Shown piece by piece: positions 1 through 6,147 of a stretch of DNA of 7,782 bases (positions are counted from its first letter, which is position 1; every line of letters begins with the position of its first letter). The notes beneath the pieces are model-generated. The model worked only from the letters and a program-made list of their open reading frames with translations, was not told where the DNA came from and did no database searches. The stretch comes from Syntrophales bacterium (GTDB lineage: Bacteria > Desulfobacterota > Syntrophia > Syntrophales > UBA2210): the NCBI GenBank assembly GCA_030655735.1, contig JAUSPK010000178.1, forward strand, positions 1-7,782, written 5' to 3'. The position numbers and the translations under genes were made by a program.

Positions 1-324
1 ACGATAAGCATCAAGATAAAGGACTCGGATTTCAGACAGGTGACCCGGAGCGTTACAATCAGAGAGGCGACGCAGTCATCCGATGATATTATCAGGGAGG
101 CCTCCCGGCTCCTTGAACAGTACCGGATCTCCAAGAAGATACGGCTGGTCGGCGTCGGCGCATCTCATCTTGTCTCATCTGCGGAACCGCTGCAGATGGA
201 TATCTTTGAGCAGAGTGACACACGAAGTGCTCACCGGCGAGAGCTGGACGAGGCGATCGACACGATCACCGACCGGTTCGGAACGGGTGCCATCGGACGG
301 GCGAGCCTGAAAGAGCGGAAGTGA
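1..324 (+). CDS. dinB: DNA polymerase IV (Y family), C-terminal fragment
   Basis: This is the last 107 codons of a Y-family translesion DNA polymerase; the catalytic palm, fingers and thumb lie to the left of the window. The reading frame is open from base 1, so the GTG at 40 is internal and not a start. What remains is the little-finger (C-terminal) domain, which grips DNA in this family. The recognisable string is RLVGVGASHL, followed by QMDIF and then a terminal LDEAIDTITDRFG...AIGRAS block, the usual ending of DinB proteins. QMDIF resembles the QLxLF-type peptide by which Pol IV binds the beta sliding clamp. The gene ends in TGA and converges on the ATP-grasp gene with only 31 bp between the stops. 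UmuC-type Pol V is the alternative, but the C-terminal block fits DinB better. Regulation cannot be judged because the promoter is outside the window. Confidence 0.9.
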   Translation, partial: TISIKIKDSDFRQVTRSVTIREATQSSDDIIREASRLLEQYRISKKIRLVGVGASHLVSSAEPLQMDIFEQSDTRSAHRRELDEAIDTITDRFGTGAIGRASLKERK

Positions 325-358
325 GCATACCGTTCATTATCTCCGAGCGGGGTGCTCA
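322..358. repeat. Inverted repeat spanning two convergent stop codons
   Basis: TGAGCA at 322-327 is mirrored by TGCTCA at 353-358, so each arm contains the stop codon of one of the two convergent genes. A shorter alternative stem (GAGC...GCTC) lies inside the right half, around 345-357. Neither is followed by a run of T on either strand, so a classical intrinsic terminator is not supported. A weak shared structure between converging transcripts is possible; the match is short enough to be chance. Confidence 0.3.
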
Positions 359-1837
359 GATGGCCCTTTTCAGGTCGAGGCGGCGGACAAACTCGCCGAT
401 AACGGTTTCGTAGAGCCGAACGCCAAGGGCCTTGTCCTCCACCCCTGCATCGATATTGGGGTTGTCATTGATCTCCATGATAAAGACACCCCGTTTCGTC
501 TGCTTTACATCGACGCCGTAGAGACCGCCGCCAATGAGGTTTGCCGCCTTGAGGGCGACCGTCACGACCGCTTCGGGCGCTTCTTCCACGAGCCAGGTTG
601 TAGCGTCTCCCTCGGTAAATCGTCCCGACGGGCTGTGTTTGACGATCTGCCAGTGGCGTTTTGACATGAAATACTGGCAGGCGAAGATCGGGGTGCGGTT
701 CAGTATCCCGATACGCCAGTCAAACTCCGTGTAGAGAAATTCCTGCGCCAGGATCAGATCGGATTCCTTGAAGAGCCGGGAGGCGGTTACCTCCAACTCC
801 GCTAAGGTGTTGACCTTGTGGACGCCCCGGGAGAAGGAGCCGTCGGGGATCTTCAGGACCAGAGGATACGAGATTTCCGCGGGCAGCCCACCCATGCGCC
901 CGCCCCTCAGCTTCTGGAGAATGGCGGTTTTCGGGGTCGGTATCCTGTTTGCTGCGAGTAGCTCCGTGAGGTACACCTTATTGGTGCACTTGACGATGGA
1001 ATCGGGATCGTCGATGACCACCAGACCTTCGGATTCGGCCTTTTGGGCAAAACGGTAGGTATAGTGATCGATATTGGTCGTTTCGCGGATAAAGAGGGCG
1101 TCGTATTCGGCAATGCGTGAGAAATCCTTTTTCCCGATCATCTCGACATTGACGCCCAGTTTTTTCCCCGCCAGAACGAATTTTCGGATCGCTCGTTCGT
1201 TCGAAGGGGGGAGCTTATTGGCTGGGTCGAAGAGAACGGCCAGATCATAGCGGGGAGGTTTCTCCGCGCGGGGGGTGGTCCAACGCTTCGTCGTGTAGGC
1301 GCCGAAAGCGTCCAGGAAGAAGGCCTCCCCCTCCTCCGACAGGTTGCCCAGGTATGCCGGTTTGATTGCCGATATGTTCCACTTTACATTCAGGCGGAAT
1401 TCGACCCTGAGGAGGGGGCAGCGGAAGAGATCGAAGATCTGGTGGGCAAGCTCCTGGAGTTCGGGGTACCGGCAGAGACCGAAGAATATATCGATCTCGA
1501 AATCGCCGTTGACCTTATCGTCCCTGTGTTTTTTCAGGCTCCTCTGCACCAGGGGGTCGAGATCTTCCGTGTTAAGACTGTATATCGCGCGGCTGCTGAG
1601 GTCGGTTATCGTCCGTACCGAAGGGATGATCTTGTGGCGCCTCGCCTGAGCCAGGAGCGAACAGTAGTAGCCCATGCTGAGATACCGGTAGCTGCGGCAG
1701 AGGTTGATGACCCTGATGTCCCTCAGCCGGTGGTATTCCGGGCGGCCCAGGTAGTCCCTGGCCGAAACCACGGTTGCCTCGGGGTAGTGGTGCTTCCAGT
1801 CCCCCTTCTTTTCTACCAGAACGATATGTGTTGACAT
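356..1837 (-). CDS. RimK-like ATP-grasp ligase with RLAN-type N-terminal domain
   Basis: The 493-residue protein is a predicted ATP-dependent carboxylate-amine ligase of the RimK/glutathione-synthetase ATP-grasp superfamily. Such enzymes make an acyl-phosphate and join it to an amine, often adding amino acids to a protein or peptide. Residues 1 to about 150 match the RimK-like ATP-grasp N-terminal (RLAN) type, with VINLCRSYRYLSMGYYCSLL near 43-62. An ATP-grasp fold follows from about 195. Visible elements are PLVLKIPDGSFSRGVHKV (Lys329 and the Gly/Ser-rich loop for ATP), EFDWRIGIL (Arg375), GVDVK (Asp443) and the metal-binding MEINDNPNID (Glu455, Asn457, Asn459). AGGAG at 1847-1851, nine bases before the ATG, supports the start. 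It lies 48 bp downstream of the GNAT-C39 gene on the same strand, so co-transcription is likely. No signal peptide is seen; it should be cytoplasmic. The substrate is unknown, so the symbol rimK is not given. The family call is firm, the role is inferred. Confidence 0.9.
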   Translation of the reverse strand: MSTHIVLVEKKGDWKHHYPEATVVSARDYLGRPEYHRLRDIRVINLCRSYRYLSMGYYCSLLAQARRHKIIPSVRTITDLSSRAIYSLNTEDLDPLVQRSLKKHRDDKVNGDFEIDIFFGLCRYPELQELAHQIFDLFRCPLLRVEFRLNVKWNISAIKPAYLGNLSEEGEAFFLDAFGAYTTKRWTTPRAEKPPRYDLAVLFDPANKLPPSNERAIRKFVLAGKKLGVNVEMIGKKDFSRIAEYDALFIRETTNIDHYTYRFAQKAESEGLVVIDDPDSIVKCTNKVYLTELLAANRIPTPKTAILQKLRGGRMGGLPAEISYPLVLKIPDGSFSRGVHKVNTLAELEVTASRLFKESDLILAQEFLYTEFDWRIGILNRTPIFACQYFMSKRHWQIVKHSPSGRFTEGDATTWLVEEAPEAVVTVALKAANLIGGGLYGVDVKQTKRGVFIMEINDNPNIDAGVEDKALGVRLYETVIGEFVRRLDLKRAI

Positions 1838-1846
1838 AGGCTTCTT

Positions 1847-1851
1847 CTCCT
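1847..1851 (-). promoter_or_regulatory. Ribosome binding site of the ATP-grasp ligase
   Basis: Read on the minus strand this is AGGAG, a strong Shine-Dalgarno sequence nine bases before the ATG at 1837. It fixes the start codon and indicates that the second gene of the pair is independently and probably well translated rather than relying on coupling to the gene upstream. Confidence 0.75.
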
Positions 1852-1885
1852 GTTCGTTCGTGCGGCATTATTCCGGAGATCGCTT

Positions 1886-2983
1886 TTACCCGTTTCTTTT
1901 CTTCAGTATCAGGATAGCCTTGAGGCCGGCCTTGCCGTAACGCGCCATGCGCTCGAAATCTTTCTTCAGGATCGGCATGTTGATGCAGTCGGTTACCGTT
2001 TTCCCCAGTTCCGTGTCGACATAGGAGTCATGGACATAGATATATTTTTCGTCAAAACCCGTTACAACGACCCAGTGGGGTGATTTTTCGTGATAAATCC
2101 GGTAAGAGCTGATCAGCACCAGCGGTATGCCCCCCTTCTCGAATTTCTGCTGCATCTTACCGATGGTCAGACTGCCGTAATGGAGCCTGATCGGGAGCCG
2201 TTTGATCTCCCGGAGGAAGTCTTCCTGTACGATCCTGATAACCTCCTTCTTGTCCGGGCTGCGGACCGAATCGACGAAGAGGGCGGTGTTGTCATTGACG
2301 TACCCCTCCACGTCAAAGCCCCGTTGGTAGGCCGAGAGGATCATACCGAAGGGCCCGCATCCTCCGTGCCCTGAGGTCATAAAGATGGAGGTCGATTCCC
2401 TCCAGAGCCTGAGTTCCATGGTCCGGTCCAACTGGATCGAGGAATCGAGGGCCTTCATCGCCATCATCAGGGAGGAAGGCCCGCAGGTGAAAGCGAGCGT
2501 CTGCTCGTAAAAGGGGACCCTGACCATCTCGGGCCCGAGATGGGGGGCCAGTGATTTTTCGAGGCGGATCGCCTCCATGTGGTCCTCATAGTAGTCTTCA
2601 ACTATATCGAAATGGCGGTATCCCTCTTGTTCGTACAGGGCAAGGGCGTTAGCATTATCTCTGCGCACCTCGACCCGCAGGGCCACGCAGTCGCTATCCA
2701 GGGAGGCCTTTTCCGCCCGCTGCAGGAGCGCCCTTCCAATGGACCTCCCCTGGAAGTCGGGATCGACGGCGATCGAGTAGAGCCGTGCCAGCGACGTTCC
2801 CGTGTGATAGAGCACCGTCGCATAGCCCCAGACAGTCCCCTCCTCTTCGTCGATGAATGTTTCAGCGTTTGCCTTTGTAAGAAGATAGCGGAAGGTTCGT
2901 CGTGAAAACCGGTCAAGGATGAAACAGCGGTTTTCGATATCTACCAGTTTGTCGAGATCGTCCTCTGTCGCCTGTCGAATCAT
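1886..2983 (-). CDS. GNAT acetyltransferase fused to a C39/papain-like cysteine peptidase
   Basis: The 365-residue protein has two domains. Residues 1 to about 142 are a GNAT (RimI-like) N-acyltransferase: the acetyl-CoA loop is seen as DPDFQGRSIGRALL (74-87), followed by VEVRRDNANALALYEQEGY (104-122). Residues from about 150 to 360 are a C39/papain-like domain. TCGPSS supplies a nucleophile candidate, Cys167; Gln161 lies six residues before it, the usual oxyanion-hole spacing. His303 in SPHWVVVTGF and Asp319 in YVHDS complete a credible triad. No signal peptide or membrane segment is visible, so it is probably cytoplasmic, unlike C39 domains of bacteriocin exporters. It is the first gene of a minus-strand pair with the ATP-grasp ligase. 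Fusions of this kind are known in databases and tend to sit beside RLAN/ATP-grasp genes; the joint job is inferred to be making and trimming or acylating a peptide-type amide. The Shine-Dalgarno (GGA about 9 bases upstream) is weak. Confidence 0.9.
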   Translation of the reverse strand: MIRQATEDDLDKLVDIENRCFILDRFSRRTFRYLLTKANAETFIDEEEGTVWGYATVLYHTGTSLARLYSIAVDPDFQGRSIGRALLQRAEKASLDSDCVALRVEVRRDNANALALYEQEGYRHFDIVEDYYEDHMEAIRLEKSLAPHLGPEMVRVPFYEQTLAFTCGPSSLMMAMKALDSSIQLDRTMELRLWRESTSIFMTSGHGGCGPFGMILSAYQRGFDVEGYVNDNTALFVDSVRSPDKKEVIRIVQEDFLREIKRLPIRLHYGSLTIGKMQQKFEKGGIPLVLISSYRIYHEKSPHWVVVTGFDEKYIYVHDSYVDTELGKTVTDCINMPILKKDFERMARYGKAGLKAILILKKRNG

Positions 2984-3357
2984 GGTAATCGTCCGGTTTG
3001 AGATACTATCCGGTGTCCTTCCGGAAGATGTGCCGCCATTTCAGTCTCGCACCCGCATGTTACCACAAAATCACGGACCATACCCATAAAAAAAACAGCC
3101 CCTTGGACAGGAACGTAAAGAGGCGGGCATAGAAGGATATACGTCAAGCTTTTTCAATCGCAGATCGTTTTTCGAGAAGCTGTTACGGGCCTGGATTGAT
3201 TCATTGGTATAACGGGTGTTCATTCGGATTTAAGGTGGCCGTTGTTTCTTTCAGTCAACCATGCAAGTTTTTCTGAAATGAATGTTCCGGTATGATATAT
3301 TTCCCCTATTCAGGGGCACACATCAGAGAAGGACCATCAGAGATTCGGGGGGTTCCC
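2984..3357. other. Divergent intergenic region
   Basis: This 374-bp stretch separates the minus-strand GNAT-C39 gene from the plus-strand DUF362 gene and should hold both promoters. No convincing ORF is seen. Visible items are a CTTCCGGAAG palindrome at 3018-3027, an uninterrupted A8 run near 3089-3096, and on the plus strand TATGAT at 3293-3298, which could be a -10 box giving an untranslated leader of roughly 50 bases before 3358. No good TTGACA-like -35 stands at the right distance, so that promoter is only tentative, and I could not find a clear sigma-70 promoter for the minus-strand pair. Confidence 0.5.
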
Positions 3358-4263
3358 ATGAATCGCAGAGACTTTCTCAAGAAGACATGTATTGCCGGGA
3401 TCGGTATATCAATCCCCGGCACCTTTAGTTCCCTCGTCGGCAGTCTGTATGCCTCCCAGTACGCCGATATCGGCGTCGCCCGAGGGACGCCTCCCGAAGC
3501 AATAACAAAGGCCGCCATCGATGCAATCGGCGGGATACACCGATTCATATCGAGGGGGGATATCGTCGTTGTCAAGCCTAACATAGGGTGGGATCGAACA
3601 CCTGAAATGGCCGCGGACACGAATCCCGAGGTTGTGGCCGCCCTGGTGAAACTCTGCTACGACGCGGGCGCCAAAAAGGTTAAGGTCTTTGACAATCCGT
3701 GCGTCGATCCCCGGAGAAGTTACAAGCAGAGTGGTATCGCGGACGCCGCGTCGGCGGCCGGGGCCGAGGTCAGCTTCATGGACGAGAGGAAATTCAAGGA
3801 TGTTAGGATAGATGGCCGTGCCCTGAAAAAATGGCCCCTCTATACCGATATCCTTGAAGCGGACAAGGTCATTAACGTCCCTATCGCAAAGGTTCACGGC
3901 CTGTCTACCCTTACCCTCGGGATGAAAAACTGGATGGGCATCATGGGCGGATGGCGGGGGAGGATTCACCAGAACCTGCATCAGAGCCTCGTCGATATCT
4001 CACAGGTCATAAGGCCCACGCTCATTGTGCTGGATGCCGTCCGGATACTTACGGGCCACGGGCCGCAGGGGGGAAACCTCTCTGACGTCAAGACACTGAA
4101 TACGGTAATAGCGGGCACTGATCAGGTGGCCGTCGATGCCTATGGAGCGGAAACGCTCTTCTATATAAAGGGAAGCAGGCTGGGCTTTGTTCGCATCGGC
4201 CATGAAACCGGTCTCGGTACGATGGACCTGTCACAGTTGATCATCAAAAAAGTTGATGTTTAA
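3358..4263 (+). CDS. Tat-exported DUF362 domain protein
   Basis: The 301-residue protein starts MNRRDFLKK, a twin-arginine motif followed by a hydrophobic stretch (about 11-30) and SLYAS, so Tat export or anchoring at the outer face of the membrane is predicted. The rest is a DUF362 domain. Family-typical blocks are VVVKPN (70-75), TNPEVVAALVKLCYDAGA (88-105), INVPIAKVHGLSTLTLGMKN (172-191), LDAVRILTGHGPQGGN (225-240) and DQVAVDAYG (255-263). Function is unknown in the family; members are often linked to iron-sulfur proteins, and Tat export suggests folding, perhaps with cofactor, before transport. There is no ferredoxin motif in this copy; the few cysteines (11, 100, 115) are scattered. An in-frame ATG exists at 3292, but it would bury the twin-arginine motif 24 residues inside and has no ribosome site, whereas GGGGGG lies just before 3358. 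The polyferredoxin gene follows after 10 bp, so the two are very likely one operon. Confidence 0.88.
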   Translation: MNRRDFLKKTCIAGIGISIPGTFSSLVGSLYASQYADIGVARGTPPEAITKAAIDAIGGIHRFISRGDIVVVKPNIGWDRTPEMAADTNPEVVAALVKLCYDAGAKKVKVFDNPCVDPRRSYKQSGIADAASAAGAEVSFMDERKFKDVRIDGRALKKWPLYTDILEADKVINVPIAKVHGLSTLTLGMKNWMGIMGGWRGRIHQNLHQSLVDISQVIRPTLIVLDAVRILTGHGPQGGNLSDVKTLNTVIAGTDQVAVDAYGAETLFYIKGSRLGFVRIGHETGLGTMDLSQLIIKKVDV

Positions 4264-4273
4264 GCGTGGGTCT

Positions 4274-5836
4274 ATGAAGAAACATACCATTCGCACCCTT
4301 CGACGACTTTCCCAGGGGATATTCCTGCTCCTCTTCCTTTTTCTCTTCATCCAGACGGAATCGAATGGCCTGGACGAGCTGGGATGTCCGGTCAGGATCT
4401 TTCTCGATTTTGATCCCCTCATTGCCATCTCAACGCTCCTTTCCGCCCACGCGATCGTGGCGGGGTTTTTCTTTTCCCTGATCATAATCGTCCTGACCGC
4501 GCTTCTGGGGAGGGTCTTCTGCGGATGGGTCTGCCCCCTCGGAACACTCCACAATGCGGTCGGTTATTTTAACAAGAGGCGGCCCACGCCGATTCACCGC
4601 AGCTGGCATACCCTGAAGTACTATATCCTCTTCTTTGTCCTCGCATCGTCCCTCTTCACGGCCCAGGTGGCCGGCATCATCGACCCCATCAGCCTCCTGA
4701 TCAGGTCTCTTTCTCTCAGTGTCTACCCCCTGGTGAATTACCTGACCAGGGCCTTTTTCGATACCATCTACGCATTGCAGATACCGGTGATCACTGACGG
4801 CTCCGAATGGGTCTACAGCCTCCTGAAAAGCACCGTTCTCTCGTTCGGGCAACCGTACTTTCTCCAGGGGATTTTTATCGGTACCCTGTTTTTCCTCATA
4901 CTGGCGCTGAATCTGTACGAGAGGAGATTCTGGTGCAGGTACCTGTGCCCCCTCGGAGCGCTCCTCGGCATCCTTTCCCGCTTTCCCCTCCTGAAGAGAT
5001 CGGTAAGCGAGGGGTGCACCTCATGCGGTATCTGCGAGAAGGTCTGCCCGAACAGTGCCATTACGGACGGAGATGGTACCTGGAGAGGGCCGGAATGCCT
5101 CTACTGCATGGACTGTGACGATCTGTGCCCCGAAGGAGCGATCAGCTTCGGATGGAAGGGGAGGGGGGAAGGGGTCCCCATAGATCTGGCTCGTCGGAAT
5201 GTCTTTGTGTCTCTCATATCGGGTGTCGCTGCCGTTCCGTTATTGCGTATCGTCCCCCAGTCGCGGGGAGGCTGGTTTCATCCCGCCCTGATCAGGCCCC
5301 CGGGTGCCCTGGACGAGGGAGAATTTCTCAAACGGTGTGTCCGCTGCGGAGAGTGCATGAAGGTATGCATTACGAACGGTCTCCAGCCGACCCTTTTCGA
5401 GGCCGGGCTTGAAGGGCTGTGGACCCCCCGGCTTGTTCCGAAGATCGGCTACTGCGAGTTTCGCTGCACCCTGTGCGGCCAGGTATGCCCCACGGGGGCG
5501 ATAGAAGAGCTGACGGTCCGGGAGAAGGAAGAAACGAGGATCGGCATGGCGGTAATCGACACGAGCCGGTGCCTTCCCTACGCCTACGACATACCCTGCA
5601 TCGTGTGCGAAGAGGTGTGCCCCACGCCGGAGAAGGCAATATGGCTGGAGATGGTGAAGGTGCAGCCGCGCGAGGGGAACGAAACAATCCTGAAACTGCC
5701 GAGGGTGGATATTGAACGGTGCGTCGGCTGCGGCATCTGCGAGGCCCACTGTCCCGTCCAGGCACGGCCCGCGATCTATGTGATCAGTACGAATGAATCG
5801 AGATCGGACGCCAACCAGCTTTTACTCAACCCGTAA
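4274..5836 (+). CDS. NapH-NapG-like fusion polyferredoxin, membrane electron-transfer protein
   Basis: The 520-residue protein joins two modules normally made as separate proteins. Residues 1-240 are NapH-like: hydrophobic segments at about 16-27, 60-79, 116-135 and 196-214, plus two CxxxCP motifs, CGWVCP (83-88) and CRYLCP (221-226). Ferredoxin motifs follow at Cys248/251/254/258 and Cys275/278/281/285. A hydrophobic stretch led by RRNVF (307-326) then introduces a NapG/MauM-like module, recognisable by IRPPGAL (340-346), with cysteine sets 355/358/361/365, 394/398/401/405, 433/442/445/449 and 483/486/489/493. This gives about six [4Fe-4S] clusters. By analogy with NapGH it should pass electrons from the quinol pool across or along the membrane; the acceptor is not encoded here. 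ATG 4274 is chosen because GTGGG precedes it and the DUF362 stop lies just upstream; TTG 4253 or ATG 4256 would overlap that gene and lack a ribosome site. The partner is probably the DUF362 protein. Confidence 0.88.
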   Translation: MKKHTIRTLRRLSQGIFLLLFLFLFIQTESNGLDELGCPVRIFLDFDPLIAISTLLSAHAIVAGFFFSLIIIVLTALLGRVFCGWVCPLGTLHNAVGYFNKRRPTPIHRSWHTLKYYILFFVLASSLFTAQVAGIIDPISLLIRSLSLSVYPLVNYLTRAFFDTIYALQIPVITDGSEWVYSLLKSTVLSFGQPYFLQGIFIGTLFFLILALNLYERRFWCRYLCPLGALLGILSRFPLLKRSVSEGCTSCGICEKVCPNSAITDGDGTWRGPECLYCMDCDDLCPEGAISFGWKGRGEGVPIDLARRNVFVSLISGVAAVPLLRIVPQSRGGWFHPALIRPPGALDEGEFLKRCVRCGECMKVCITNGLQPTLFEAGLEGLWTPRLVPKIGYCEFRCTLCGQVCPTGAIEELTVREKEETRIGMAVIDTSRCLPYAYDIPCIVCEEVCPTPEKAIWLEMVKVQPREGNETILKLPRVDIERCVGCGICEAHCPVQARPAIYVISTNESRSDANQLLLNP

Positions 5837-5849
5837 CCCTGCATAAGAT

Positions 5850-5880
5850 TCTCCCGGTCAGGAAAAGGGGGATCAGTTTT
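5850..5880 (+). terminator. Weak candidate terminator after the polyferredoxin gene
   Basis: TCTCCC (5850-5855) can pair with GGGGGA (5867-5872), allowing one G-U pair, across an 11-base loop. TTTT follows after four bases. It lies between two convergent genes, where a terminator is expected, but the stem is short, the T run is brief and displaced, and its right part overlaps the minus-strand coding end from 5873. It is offered only as the best structure in the gap. Confidence 0.25.
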
Positions 5881-6142
5881 CCCTGTCAAGGTCCCGCAGC
5901 CGTGGATCGTTTTTTGACAGGATGTTGCAGGACTGCATGAAATCATCAAATACGATAAAGGCCTTCCCGGACTTAAGCTGCTTTTTGACCCTGTCAACCT
6001 TCTGTTCAAAGGGGACTTCAACTTCCCCGTAATCAGTCCCCTCGCGTAAGATAAACTCTTTGATGACCGCCTCGAGGATCTCGGGAGACAACTGGTCGTA
6101 CGGGACTCTCACGACCCGTTTATCGTATTGCGGTTGATCCAT
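5873..6142 (-). CDS. YheU/UPF0270 family protein
   Basis: The 89-residue protein matches the small YheU (UPF0270) family. Key strings are VPYDQLSPEILEAVIKEFI (13-31), LREGTDYGE (32-40) and EQKVDRVKKQLKSGKAFIV (46-64). LREGTDYGE is the same as in the E. coli protein as I recall it, and the rest is close. E. coli YheU is about 72 residues; this copy is longer by an N-terminal tag of about ten residues and a charged C-terminal tail. The biochemical role is unknown; no signal peptide or membrane segment is seen, so it should be cytoplasmic. The ATG lies five bases after the stop of the SH3-domain gene, and its AAGGG ribosome site overlaps the end of that gene, so the two are almost certainly co-transcribed and perhaps translationally coupled. 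Its neighbours here differ from the yheT/prkB setting in E. coli. The family assignment is strong, the function is not known. Confidence 0.88.
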   Translation of the reverse strand: MDQPQYDKRVVRVPYDQLSPEILEAVIKEFILREGTDYGEVEVPFEQKVDRVKKQLKSGKAFIVFDDFMQSCNILSKNDPRLRDLDREN

Positions 6143-6147
6143 CTTGA

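Noticed and set aside
1442..1834. 130-codon plus-strand open frame inside the ATP-grasp gene
   Set aside because: Antisense to the conserved N-terminal domain; no ribosome site or motif supports it.
3083..3115. Intrinsic terminator on the minus strand at the T8 run (A8 on the plus strand)
   Set aside because: The bases before the T run do not form a stable stem, and a terminator there would sit upstream of, not after, the minus-strand pair.
3292..3357. Upstream in-frame ATG giving a 323-residue DUF362 protein
   Set aside because: It lacks a ribosome binding site, lies on a possible -10 box, and would place the twin-arginine motif 24 residues from the N-terminus. The ATG at 3358 has a G-rich site right before it and gives a normal Tat signal.
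3409..3981. 190-codon open frame on the minus strand inside the DUF362 gene
   Set aside because: It is antisense to a clear family member, its translation has no recognisable motif and is rich in Gly/Arg/His as expected from a reversed GC-rich gene.
4253..4273. TTG 4253 or ATG 4256 as the polyferredoxin start
   Set aside because: Both overlap the end of the DUF362 gene and have no visible Shine-Dalgarno sequence. ATG 4274 gives the typical basic N-terminus before the first hydrophobic segment, with GTGGG ahead of it.
5240..5765. Open frames on the minus strand inside the polyferredoxin gene
   Set aside because: They are antisense to the cysteine-motif region and show low-complexity Pro/Arg/Ser translations with no domain signature.
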